From positions 1 to 14,180 of the forward strand of contig JALFCJ010000115.1 of the NCBI GenBank assembly GCA_022771185.1: a DNA stretch of 14,180 nt, read 5' to 3'. The DNA comes from Spirochaetales bacterium (lineage in GTDB: Bacteria > Spirochaetota > Spirochaetia > Sphaerochaetales > Sphaerochaetaceae). A program made the translations under genes and the position numbers. Under the pieces are notes generated by a model. It was not told the origin of the DNA. It ran no database searches and saw only the letters and a list, made by a program, of their open reading frames with translations. Below, piece by piece: positions 1 to 6,449 of the stretch. Position 1 is the first letter of the stretch; each line of letters opens with the position of its first letter.

Positions 1-126
1 GGAGGATTGATGACCAGTATGATCATCACCCTCTTCATCACACCTGTGGTCTTCTTCGTATTTGAGAGAAGAAAGATAAAAAAGGTATATAAGAAAATGA
101 ATAAAAGATTGGAGGCTCTTAAATGA
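1..126 (+). CDS. RND-family efflux pump, C-terminal fragment
   Basis: Reading from base 1 gives an open frame of 41 residues ending in TGA at 124-126. It starts GGLMTSMIITLFITPVVFFV and continues with FERRKI and a lysine-rich tail. This is the usual end of the last transmembrane helix of AcrB/HAE1-type RND transporters (pattern GG-x-x-T-S-x-x-x-T-L-x-x-x-P-V), followed by a positively charged cytoplasmic tail. The family uses proton flux to drive export through an adaptor and a TolC channel. The 5' part lies outside the window, so substrate and subfamily cannot be judged. The stop overlaps the start of the next gene (ATGA, 123-126), and a TolC-family gene lies two genes downstream, both fitting an efflux operon. 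A fragment this short cannot exclude a related RND subfamily such as the heavy-metal type. Confidence 0.75.
   Translation, partial: GGLMTSMIITLFITPVVFFVFERRKIKKVYKKMNKRLEALK
111..115 (+). promoter_or_regulatory. Ribosome binding site of the lipoprotein gene
   Basis: GGAGG lies 7 nt before the ATG at 123, inside the last codons of the RND gene. It is a strong Shine-Dalgarno match and fixes the ATG at 123 as the start, supporting translational coupling across the ATGA overlap. Confidence 0.75.
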
Positions 127-1280
127 AAAAGAATAGATATATTACGTTGGTACTCTTAATTGCTATGGCACTCCTTGCTGTTTCCTGCAGTGCTGATTTT
201 GGAAAAAATGTATACTACGGAGGAATAAGCGGTGTAGTAAAGGATAAGGACAGTGGTAATGGTGTGTCAGGAGTAAAAGTGTACATCTACACATCAGAGA
301 GTGAAAGAAACACTGCCTACAATAAATGGGAAGAGAATGGAGGAATATTCTCCGATGAGAAGTGCCTATATAAATCTACAACAGATACAAATGGTAAGTG
401 GACTGTTTCGAAAGTAGTCTGGATGTCAAAAGACGGTGCATGGGGTGCTGATTACGACCATATCCCTGTTTATATAATCTATTTCTCTGAAGACTATGGT
501 TGCTGGAAAGAAGAGAAGATAGAGCTTGTAAGTGGAACAAGCAACACAAATGCCATTGAAAGTAAGAGAGAGAATATAAAGGAAACATCAAAGCTTACTA
601 TTAATTTCAGGGAAGATAATAAGTTGATAGGTGATGAGATTACATTTACTTATTCTTATAATGATGGATATAGAGAAATAAAGAAAAATGTCTCTACAAC
701 AAACGGTCAGTTTATTATCAACAACCTTTCTTATGTTAGGAATGAAAGTGGCGTGGATGTTGTGATATCCAACATAAAGACTCCAAATGGATGCTGGGAT
801 ACTTCTTCGTACTCTATTAACGGAGAATCTGTTACAGGAGATATCACTATAAATGTCAACGAAGCTTCAGTAACGACGGACATTAACTTGAATAGAACAA
901 AGTATGACATGGGAGAGAGTGGTATAAGTGGAAGAATTACTGCACCAAGAAGTGTCGTTATGGATTCAACGGGAAAGTCTGTTGAACACACTCTTGATTC
1001 CTTAGTTGTTGAAGTTGAGATAAATGGAAAAGTAGATTATGTTCTTGCTGGAAACGGTAACTATGATTCAGAAAATGCAGGATCCTTCAGCGTTGATTTC
1101 TCTGGACTCGCTATAAACGAAAAGGTTGAGAAGACAACAAATACTACAATTACAGTCAAAGTTTTTAAACAGGGAACAGAAACCTTTACAGGTACACCTC
1201 TTGGATCTACAACTCTTAATCTTGATTCCAACTACAGTGGTAAGAACTCCGTCAATATCTTTATAGATTCTTGGACATAA
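123..1280 (+). CDS. Putative surface or periplasmic lipoprotein with repeated beta-sandwich modules
   Basis: A 385-residue protein I do not recognise as a named family. Residues 1-21 form a lipoprotein signal peptide: KKNR, a hydrophobic core, then LLAVS before Cys22, the predicted lipidated residue. The lipobox is relaxed (Ser at -1), as is common in spirochaetes. The mature part is rich in Thr, Ser, Asn, Val and Ile. It appears to hold three beta-sandwich stretches (about 33-135, 157-258, 266-383). The first, GISGVVKDKDSGNGVSGVKV, resembles carboxypeptidase-regulatory/Cna-B-like domains. The first two share a TNG turn (89-91 and 193-195) followed by a GCW motif (126-128 and 223-225), suggesting an old internal duplication. 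It sits between an RND pump gene, whose stop it overlaps, and a TolC-family gene starting 2 nt later. That suggests a role at the envelope with the pump, but it does not look like a membrane-fusion adaptor, having no visible hairpin coiled coil. Confidence 0.8.
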   Translation: MKKNRYITLVLLIAMALLAVSCSADFGKNVYYGGISGVVKDKDSGNGVSGVKVYIYTSESERNTAYNKWEENGGIFSDEKCLYKSTTDTNGKWTVSKVVWMSKDGAWGADYDHIPVYIIYFSEDYGCWKEEKIELVSGTSNTNAIESKRENIKETSKLTINFREDNKLIGDEITFTYSYNDGYREIKKNVSTTNGQFIINNLSYVRNESGVDVVISNIKTPNGCWDTSSYSINGESVTGDITINVNEASVTTDINLNRTKYDMGESGISGRITAPRSVVMDSTGKSVEHTLDSLVVEVEINGKVDYVLAGNGNYDSENAGSFSVDFSGLAINEKVEKTTNTTITVKVFKQGTETFTGTPLGSTTLNLDSNYSGKNSVNIFIDSWT

Positions 1281-1282
1281 GT

Positions 1283-2665
1283 ATGAAAAGACTGTTATTT
1301 TCTTTTATTATAATACTTTCTCAATCTCTTCTCTTTGCATCCCTCACTATTGAAGAAGCAGAGGAGATGATGATGAGAAATAATCCAAGTATCAGGAGTG
1401 CCGAGGAAGCAGTAGTCCAGGCTGGTCTGGATTTAAAGGATAGCAAGGCAAGTTTTGCTCCGACAATTGAACTCAGCGGCTCTATGACATATATGACGGA
1501 TCCCCTCATAGGACCAGTGATCATGGAGTCTTCAGACATCCTTTCCCAGATGGGACTTGGAAGCTATGCTGATAGTGCATCAGGCTATGTGACGCTTTAT
1601 GACGGCATGGAGAATACGATGTATATGGGCTCTATTTCTCTTACTCAGCCTCTTATTACTTGGGGGAAGCTTGGAAAGGCTGTAGACCTATATGAGAATA
1701 TACTTACAGCGCAGTCTCTCAGAAAGGATGATACTGTCGCACAGCTGAAATCAGAGCTACGAATAAGAGTGTGGTCACTCAAGTACCTGGAGGAGATGAA
1801 TTCTCTTATTGAAGAAGCTTCCTCCCTCTCGACAGAACTGGTAGATATAGCAAAGAGTGGATATGAAAACGGAATGCTACTTAGGCAGGATTGGCTTAGT
1901 GCAGAGATCAGTGCCCTTGAAGTAGAAGTAAAGAAAGCTGAACTTGATCAAAATAACAGTTCCGTTCTTGAAGGACTCAGAAGTCTTATAGGTGATTATA
2001 CATTATTATTTGATGACATAGAAATGCCTGAAGACGAATCGTTTCTTTATAAGTATAAAGATAGTGACTTGGATTCTTTGCTACAAGATGCCACAAATGG
2101 TGACAGTAACAACCTCAAAGCCATAAAGAATCTCATAGGTGCATACTCAAATCAAAAGAGTATAGTAGAGAGAAGTATGTATGGCATCCCTGATTTTGCT
2201 CTTCAGGCGGAGCTCTCTTATTCAAACTCAAGGCTTCCTTTTATACAGACTGGATGGAAACAGAAAGACAATAGCTCTCTCAATCTTTCCATTGGCTTCA
2301 AAACAACCCTTTGGGATGGCGGAAAAGCAATAAATAACTTAAACAGAGCCAAGTCAAATATAAGAGATGCGGAGTCTCAGTACGATAGTGCACTTAGCCA
2401 GATAAGAAGTGCTGTAATATCAAACTACAACGGGATGAAGACAAATATTGCAAACATTGAGTATCAGAGTGAGAAGATAGAAAACCTCAATAGTGAATTG
2501 GAAAATATTCAAATCGGATTAAAGTATGGTCAGAACTCTGTAAGTGACGAGAAACAAAAGATGCTTGAAATCGTGGAAGCAAAGAGTAATCTTCTTGCAT
2601 CAAAGATAGCTCTAGTGCAAAATGTATACACCCTTGATTACCTATTAGGAGCTGAAATTCTGTGA
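1283..2665 (+). CDS. TolC-family outer-membrane efflux protein
   Basis: A 460-residue outer-membrane channel subunit of the OEP family. As a trimer such proteins form the exit duct for RND or ABC exporters. The frame is open from a TTG at 1271, but I choose the ATG at 1283: it places a clean signal peptide (MKRLLFSFIIILSQSLLFAS) at the N-terminus and starts after the upstream stop (1278-1280). The mature start LTIEEAEEMMMRNNPSIRSA is typical of the family, with the NP motif and an amphipathic helix running into LKDSKASFAPTIELSGS. The two structural repeats each show a characteristic beta-strand end: SISLTQPLITWGKLGKA in the first half and LSIGFKTTLWDGGKAINN in the second, each followed by long heptad helices. 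Length is normal for TolC relatives. It probably serves the RND pump upstream. Confidence 0.88.
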   Translation: MKRLLFSFIIILSQSLLFASLTIEEAEEMMMRNNPSIRSAEEAVVQAGLDLKDSKASFAPTIELSGSMTYMTDPLIGPVIMESSDILSQMGLGSYADSASGYVTLYDGMENTMYMGSISLTQPLITWGKLGKAVDLYENILTAQSLRKDDTVAQLKSELRIRVWSLKYLEEMNSLIEEASSLSTELVDIAKSGYENGMLLRQDWLSAEISALEVEVKKAELDQNNSSVLEGLRSLIGDYTLLFDDIEMPEDESFLYKYKDSDLDSLLQDATNGDSNNLKAIKNLIGAYSNQKSIVERSMYGIPDFALQAELSYSNSRLPFIQTGWKQKDNSSLNLSIGFKTTLWDGGKAINNLNRAKSNIRDAESQYDSALSQIRSAVISNYNGMKTNIANIEYQSEKIENLNSELENIQIGLKYGQNSVSDEKQKMLEIVEAKSNLLASKIALVQNVYTLDYLLGAEIL

Positions 2666-3450
2666 TCCAATACGGATTTTTTAAGATTCTGGTCTTGACT
2701 CTTTTGTTTGCCTTGGCCGGATTTATAGATTCTATTGCAGGGGGAGGCGGATTAGTCTCCCTCACTTCTTTGTATGCTGCAGGGCTTCCTGCTGTAAACG
2801 CTGTCAGTACAAATAAGTTTTCAATGACTTTCGGTACCCTCTTTGCAACGATTAATTATGCAAAAGAAAAGAAGATAGTGTGGCGTCTTGTTCTTCCAAG
2901 CATACTCTTTGCCCTTATAGGCTCTGCTCTCGGAGCGCAACTTGCCCTAAAGTATGCCGATACCATGCTTAGATACATGCTTCTTGTAGTACTTCCTATT
3001 TTGACGTTCCTTACTTTAAAGAAAAAGGAGGAAAAGGGTGGAGGGATGATAAAAGTTAATGAGAACCCTCTCTCCTTCTCAATTTCTTCTTTGACTTATT
3101 TAGTCTCTGCTGCATCTTCATTTGCCATCGGAGTCTATGATGGGTTTTTTGGGCCTGGAACAGGAACCTTTTATACGATTCTTTTCTCTTTTATGGGATT
3201 ACCATTAATATATAGTGCAGGAACTACCAAGGTTTTGAACCTTACATCCAACATAGCTGCATTTACAACGTTTATTGTTAATGGGACAATTATTTTTGTT
3301 ATTGGAATTCCTTGCGCTCTTTCTTCAATAATTGGAAACCTTATTGGCTCCAGGTATGCTCTAAAAAAGGGTGGGAAAGCAATAAGAAAGATTCTTGTTG
3401 TTGTGATAGCTCTTTTGTATATAAAGATATTGGCAGAGTTCTTCCTTTAA
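2662..3450 (+). CDS. TSUP family (TauE/SafE/YfcA-like) inner-membrane permease
   Basis: A 262-residue polytopic membrane protein. The N-terminal segment with GFIDSIAGGGGLVSL, then AAGLP and STNKFSMTFG, is the hallmark first repeat of the TSUP (TauE/SafE, DUF81) family. The second repeat shows AIGVYDGFFGPGTGTFYTIL and AGTTKVLNLTSN, again typical. About eight hydrophobic segments are visible, with a charged linker near residues 120-135. Members move sulfur compounds or small organic anions (sulfite, sulfoacetate, taurine-related); the substrate cannot be read from sequence. The start is GTG at 2662, overlapping the TolC-family stop as GTGA, so translation is probably coupled. A transporter of this kind in an RND/TolC unit is unexpected and may simply be a passenger. 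Confidence 0.9.
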   Translation: MIQYGFFKILVLTLLFALAGFIDSIAGGGGLVSLTSLYAAGLPAVNAVSTNKFSMTFGTLFATINYAKEKKIVWRLVLPSILFALIGSALGAQLALKYADTMLRYMLLVVLPILTFLTLKKKEEKGGGMIKVNENPLSFSISSLTYLVSAASSFAIGVYDGFFGPGTGTFYTILFSFMGLPLIYSAGTTKVLNLTSNIAAFTTFIVNGTIIFVIGIPCALSSIIGNLIGSRYALKKGGKAIRKILVVVIALLYIKILAEFFL

Positions 3451-3493
3451 TATTTGGATAACGTCGACACCTCTATAGGTCTTGTGTATAGGC

Positions 3494-3527
3494 ATTCCGT
3501 TTCTAAAGGGACTTCCCTTTATGGAAT
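3494..3527. terminator. Convergent-gene hairpin, possible bidirectional terminator
   Basis: Between and across the 3' ends of the convergent TSUP and trkH genes there is a perfect 8-bp inverted repeat (TAAAGGGA, 2-nt loop, TCCCTTTA; 3504-3521). It is flanked by an imperfect outer pair ATTCC/GGAAT (3494-3498 and 3523-3527). It overlaps the last codons of trkH, including its TAG stop at 3503-3505. No clear U-tract follows in either direction, so intrinsic termination is uncertain. It could instead protect mRNA 3' ends. Confidence 0.35.
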
Positions 3528-4909
3528 AAAGCTTTAAATACAACCATCATTTCAAGTCTTCCCATAATCATAGCTATCATCATTAAGACGAGGGATATAG
3601 GTGATGTATTGGGATTAGTTACTCCTATAGATAGTCCAACAGTAGAAAGGGATGAAGTATACTCAAAGAGGGCATAGAGGATAGGGCAGTCTTCAATAAT
3701 AGAAAGCATTATCGCTCCAAAGATCAAGAAGAATAAATAAAGTGAGAAATAGGAGTAAGCGTCGTTTTTATCACCCTCTTCTATTATATGCGAATCATTC
3801 CCTTTCACCATTTTATAGACAATGACTGTGCCTTCGGGAGATGTCTTCTTCCTGATATTCTTTATTGTAGACTTGAAGATTATATAGAATCTTTCAAGCT
3901 TGATACCACCTGCAGTGCTTCCTACACCTCCGCCGATTATCATCAACGTTATCATTACAAATACTGCTCCTTCAGGAAGAGTAGTGTAATCGAGAGTAGA
4001 GAAGCCTGTTGTAGACAATGCTGATAAAGCATTAAATAGTGTTATTCTGAAAGTAGAACCCACACCATAACCCTTCTCCAGTAGAATCAGAATCATTAAT
4101 CCAGAACCTATAAAGAGTAAAGAGAAGAAAGTCTTAATCTCAGTTGAACGAAAGAAATCTCTTATTCTGCCACTTAGAAGTGTTAAAAGAAGAGAGAAGT
4201 CCAAAGTTCCAAGAATCATTAGCTGTGACGTTATTATTTCGATTGCTAAAGAGTCGTATGCCCCTATACTCAGCATCCTATTTGAAAAACCGCCTGTAGA
4301 GAGGGCGCACATGGAGTGTACTACGGAATCCAGCATTGTCATTCCTGCTATTTTGTATTCTATAGAGCCAAGAAGGAGGAAAGAGAGATACATAATTGTA
4401 ATAGTCTTTGCAGTCTTCCGAATATTTGGCTTTAGTCTATCTACATGGCCTTCCGCTTCATATAACTCAGCTTCTTCTCTTCCCTTAAAGAAGAGAAGTA
4501 TCATCATGACAAAGCCCAATCCTCCGATATACTGGAGCATAGCTCTATATAAAAGAAGAGTCTTTGGTAGTTTCTCTACATCAAGAATACTAAGGCCTGT
4601 GGTAGTGAGGCCACTGATGGATTCAAATAGGGAACCAATAAATGTAGCGTTTTTACTACCTAGAAATGGAAACGATAAGACTAAAAATCCGTATAGCCAA
4701 ATAAAAGAGACTGTAGAACTGATTGATTTAAACTTTATTCCTAATTTGTCTACAGTAAAAGAAATAAGTATTGAGATAAAAAAAGGAATAAGGAAAGAAG
4801 ATAAAATAAAATACTCCCCTTTAAAAAAGGGTACGAAAGGAAGGGGGAGAAGAAGAATGAAGGAAATTGCTTCCATCATTCTTCCCAGTCCCATGGATCT
4901 TTTACTCAT
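3503..4909 (-). CDS. trkH: TrkH-family potassium uptake channel subunit
   Basis: A 468-residue inner-membrane protein of the TrkH/KtrB superfamily, the ion-conducting subunit of Trk-type K+ uptake. All four pore-loop filter sequences can be seen: TTTG (102-105), STGG (204-207), STTG (299-302) and STVG (422-425). The gating loop after the third pore is present as GGGVGSTAGGIKLERF (326-341), close to the GSTAGGIK consensus. The C-terminal GRLEMMVVF (450-458) is also typical. Length fits TrkH. The ATG at 4907-4909 overlaps the stop of the preceding trkA-like gene (ATGA), so this is the last gene of a K+ uptake unit. The upstream RCK proteins should form the cytosolic gating ring. A hairpin overlaps its last codons. 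Confidence 0.93.
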   Translation of the reverse strand: MSKRSMGLGRMMEAISFILLLPLPFVPFFKGEYFILSSFLIPFFISILISFTVDKLGIKFKSISSTVSFIWLYGFLVLSFPFLGSKNATFIGSLFESISGLTTTGLSILDVEKLPKTLLLYRAMLQYIGGLGFVMMILLFFKGREEAELYEAEGHVDRLKPNIRKTAKTITIMYLSFLLLGSIEYKIAGMTMLDSVVHSMCALSTGGFSNRMLSIGAYDSLAIEIITSQLMILGTLDFSLLLTLLSGRIRDFFRSTEIKTFFSLLFIGSGLMILILLEKGYGVGSTFRITLFNALSALSTTGFSTLDYTTLPEGAVFVMITLMIIGGGVGSTAGGIKLERFYIIFKSTIKNIRKKTSPEGTVIVYKMVKGNDSHIIEEGDKNDAYSYFSLYLFFLIFGAIMLSIIEDCPILYALFEYTSSLSTVGLSIGVTNPNTSPISLVLMMIAMIMGRLEMMVVFKALFHKGKSL

Positions 4910-5586
4910 TTTGCTGCCGTTCTCAAGAAGGAATCAAGTTTGTTCTGATCAGAGGAGAGTACAAGAAGAATATCATTGTCCCTGATGGTTGTGTCTCCTC
5001 GTGGGACTAAGTTTTCGTCTCCTCTCATTATACAGCCTATGATGATTTCTCTGGGTAGATTTAACTCCCAAAGCTTCTTGCCGCTTAACTCTGAGCCTCT
5101 GTGAACAGGGGTTTCAGAGATAATCATCCTGCCGTTACCGATACTCAGGCGATTTGTCACTTCGTCTTTCAGCGCTTCCTCTTCCATTATAGTAGTGACC
5201 ATATTTAATGGAGAAATAATGCGGTCTACGCCCATTTTATAGAAGAAGGAAGACTTTTCTCCGTCTTCTAGAAGTGCGATGGTTCTCTTTACTTTAAAAT
5301 CATCTTTGCATATCTCTGATATAATCAGGTTTTTCTCGTCGCATTCGGTTACAGCAATGACAATATCGCTAGACTCTACAGATGCATCTTTCAACACAGA
5401 CTTTCTTGTGCCGTTTCCGAAAATAACAGAGAGTCCTTTTATCTCAGCAAGCCTTTCACACTCTTCGCTGTCATCATTAATGACAGTAACGGAGCAACCA
5501 CGCTTTAATAGGGAAGAAGCAATGGCTTTCTCCAGTTTGTATTCTCCGATTATTAATACTTTCTTTCTATCTATCTTATTATCCAT
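4906..5586 (-). CDS. trkA: TrkA-family regulatory subunit (RCK_N plus TrkA_C), degenerate nucleotide-binding loop
   Basis: A 226-residue cytosolic regulator of Trk channels. Residues about 8-125 form a Rossmann RCK_N (TrkA_N) domain: the first strand KKVLIIG, then VTVIND, VIFGNGT, DIVIAVTECDEKN and a VDRIISP end. Residues about 145-222 form a TrkA_C domain (HRGSELSGKKLWEL through PRGDTTIRDNDILLVL). This order and length match single-RCK TrkA/KtrA proteins. The nucleotide-binding glycine loop is degenerate: in place of GxGxxG there is G14, Tyr16 and Glu19, so NAD(H)/ATP binding here is doubtful. Start: ATG at 5584-5586 with GGAG 6 nt upstream. It follows the short RCK gene after a single base and overlaps trkH by 4 bp. 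It probably assembles with the neighbouring RCK protein on TrkH. Confidence 0.87.
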   Translation of the reverse strand: MDNKIDRKKVLIIGEYKLEKAIASSLLKRGCSVTVINDDSEECERLAEIKGLSVIFGNGTRKSVLKDASVESSDIVIAVTECDEKNLIISEICKDDFKVKRTIALLEDGEKSSFFYKMGVDRIISPLNMVTTIMEEEALKDEVTNRLSIGNGRMIISETPVHRGSELSGKKLWELNLPREIIIGCIMRGDENLVPRGDTTIRDNDILLVLSSDQNKLDSFLRTAAK

Positions 5587-5587
5587 A

Positions 5588-6016
5588 TTAATCTCCGATG
5601 TACTTGCTTATTTCGTTGATAGAAAGGGAAGGAGGGCATATTGTCTTTATTCCATGTTTTTCACATAGCTCGATTTTCTCCTGGTCTCTGACTCTTGCAA
5701 CAACCTTTTCCACATTGAAACAAACCTTTGCTATCTGGGAGGATGCGATGTTTATTTCATCGCTCTCTGTTGCTGCGATAAAAAGATTGGCATTTTTTAT
5801 CCCTGCTTCTTCCAGTTTTTCCAAATCTGTTGCATAAGAAAGCATAGTGGAGCCTCCAAAAAATGAAGGAAGAAGTCTAAATGCATTTCTATTGTTGTCT
5901 ATGACAGTAACATCCCAATCATCCAAAGAAAGGTCTCCTGCAATACGGGAACCAAATCTACCACATCCAATAATTATTGCATTTTTCATTTTTGTATTTT
6001 TTTTATTAAAGATCAT
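5588..6016 (-). CDS. Short TrkA_N (RCK) domain protein without TrkA_C
   Basis: A 142-residue protein consisting of one Rossmann RCK_N domain. It has an intact dinucleotide-binding motif GCGRFG (17-22), an acidic residue ending the second strand (VID, Asp40), LFIAATESDEINI (78-90) and VEKVVARVRDQEK. It ends at about residue 142 and has no TrkA_C domain, which is unusual: TrkA-type subunits normally have at least one. The frame extends upstream to an ATG at 6085, but that would overlap the TPR gene heavily. I choose the ATG at 6014-6016: it forms an ATGA overlap with the TPR stop and has GAGAAGGA about 6 nt upstream. A third candidate, the ATG at 5987-5989, would start at MKNAIIIG like many TrkA proteins but has only an A/T-rich leader. 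Likely role: nucleotide-sensing partner of the next TrkA protein. Confidence 0.82.
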   Translation of the reverse strand: MIFNKKNTKMKNAIIIGCGRFGSRIAGDLSLDDWDVTVIDNNRNAFRLLPSFFGGSTMLSYATDLEKLEEAGIKNANLFIAATESDEINIASSQIAKVCFNVEKVVARVRDQEKIELCEKHGIKTICPPSLSINEISKYIGD

Positions 6017-6297
6017 TTGCAGTCCTTCTCTGTATATGCGCACTTCTTGCACACGTTTCCGGTTCCTAGCCTCTCCAGATTCCATATTGCAGGAGCATAT
6101 GTTGGATCTAGAGAATAAGAAGCCCTATAGTGTCTGATTGCTTTTTCTTTATCAAAACGTCTTTCTTCCAAAAGCCCTAATAAGTTTTGTGGAATAGGAG
6201 AGTCTGGTCTTTTTGCCATCTCTATTTCTATTATCTTCTTGCATTCATCATACTTTTCTTCATTAAGTAGATTCCTGCACTTTTCTTCTATATTCAA
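6013..6297 (-). CDS. Small tetratricopeptide-repeat protein with C-terminal cysteine motif
   Basis: A 94-residue probable cytosolic protein. Residues about 4-75 form helix pairs of the TPR type (NLLGLLEERRFDKEKAIRHY, then SLDPTYAPAIWNL, a classic TPR helix boundary with Pro and small residues). The tail carries CKKC at 83-86 and Cys93 (C-x2-C-x6-C), with further Cys at 7 and 19, which could bind metal or respond to redox. I do not know a named homologue. There is no ATG start; the best is TTG at 6295-6297 with GGAGGA about 9 nt upstream, and the start region is masked by a hairpin. It is the first gene of the Trk unit and overlaps the next start by 4 bp, so it may have a role in assembling or modulating the uptake system. 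Function is otherwise unknown. Confidence 0.75.
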   Translation of the reverse strand: MNIEEKCRNLLNEEKYDECKKIIEIEMAKRPDSPIPQNLLGLLEERRFDKEKAIRHYRASYSLDPTYAPAIWNLERLGTGNVCKKCAYTEKDCK

Positions 6298-6305
6298 AAT
6301 AATAA

Positions 6306-6329
6306 ATCCTCCATAAACACTTGGAGGAT
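6306..6329 (-). promoter_or_regulatory. Hairpin sequestering the ribosome binding site of the TPR/trk unit
   Basis: On the minus-strand transcript an ATCCTCCA segment (6329-6322) pairs perfectly with TGGAGGAT (6313-6306) across an 8-nt loop. The second arm contains the GGAGGA Shine-Dalgarno of the TPR gene, whose TTG start begins 9 nt later. The first arm is therefore an exact anti-Shine-Dalgarno. If it folds, it would block ribosome access, giving translational control (thermal, protein- or ligand-mediated, or by coupling to upstream translation). The structure is visible in sequence; the function is inferred. Confidence 0.55.
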
Positions 6330-6358
6330 AAACAATTCTTTATCAGATGTGTGTTGAG

Positions 6359-6364
6359 ATTATA
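6359..6364 (-). promoter_or_regulatory. Candidate -10 element of the trk unit promoter
   Basis: A perfect TATAAT on the minus strand, about 62 bp before the TTG start of the TPR gene and predicting a leader of roughly 55 nt that contains the hairpin. At 17-bp spacing the -35 position reads TATAAC, a poor match; a TTGTAT lies 20 bp upstream. A weak -35 with a perfect -10 fits an activator-dependent promoter. It lies in the 152-bp gap between the regulator gene and the TPR gene. Confidence 0.45.
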
Positions 6365-6401
6365 TTGGGTACTGTTTAAATGTTATACAAAATAGAGTAT
6401 T

Positions 6402-6423
6402 GTTGTGAGAAAGTTGTGAGAAA
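6402..6423. repeat. Tandem 11-bp direct repeat, candidate response-regulator binding site
   Basis: Two exact, contiguous copies of GTTGTGAGAAA (6402-6412 and 6413-6423), i.e. TTTCTCACAAC twice on the minus strand. An 11-bp period is one helical turn, the usual spacing of half-sites for OmpR/PhoB-family regulators such as KdpE. The repeat centre is about 60 bp upstream of the predicted transcription start of the trk unit. A looser copy (ATTGTTGT followed by AATA, 6429-6440) mirrors 6399-6410 at 30 bp distance. Binding by the adjacent regulator is inference. Confidence 0.5.
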
Positions 6424-6449
6424 CAAAGATTGTTGTAATATTTCTGTTG

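Noticed and set aside
1271..1282. TTG at 1271 as start of the TolC-family gene
   Set aside because: It has no ribosome site and adds MDIS in front of a normal signal peptide; the ATG at 1283 gives a standard secretion signal.
4817..4831. CCCTTT-AAA-AAAGGG hairpin
   Set aside because: It lies within the trkH coding region (Phe-Phe-Lys-Gly segment), followed by more coding sequence; most likely codon-driven.
4311..4985. Plus-strand open frame of 224 codons antisense to trkH and trkA
   Set aside because: It lies opposite two clear genes with conserved pore and RCK motifs. Its translation shows no family features, and long antisense frames are common opposite genes with this codon bias.
5588..6085. 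Longer start for the short RCK protein at the ATG at 6085
   Set aside because: It would overlap the TPR gene by more than 70 bp and add a charged leader absent from the family. The ATG at 6016 has a good ribosome site and an ATGA overlap.
6421..6449. Terminator after the response regulator gene
   Set aside because: Only a 5-bp AT-rich inverted repeat (AACAA/TTGTT) with no U-tract is present, so read-through from the regulator gene into the trk unit remains possible.
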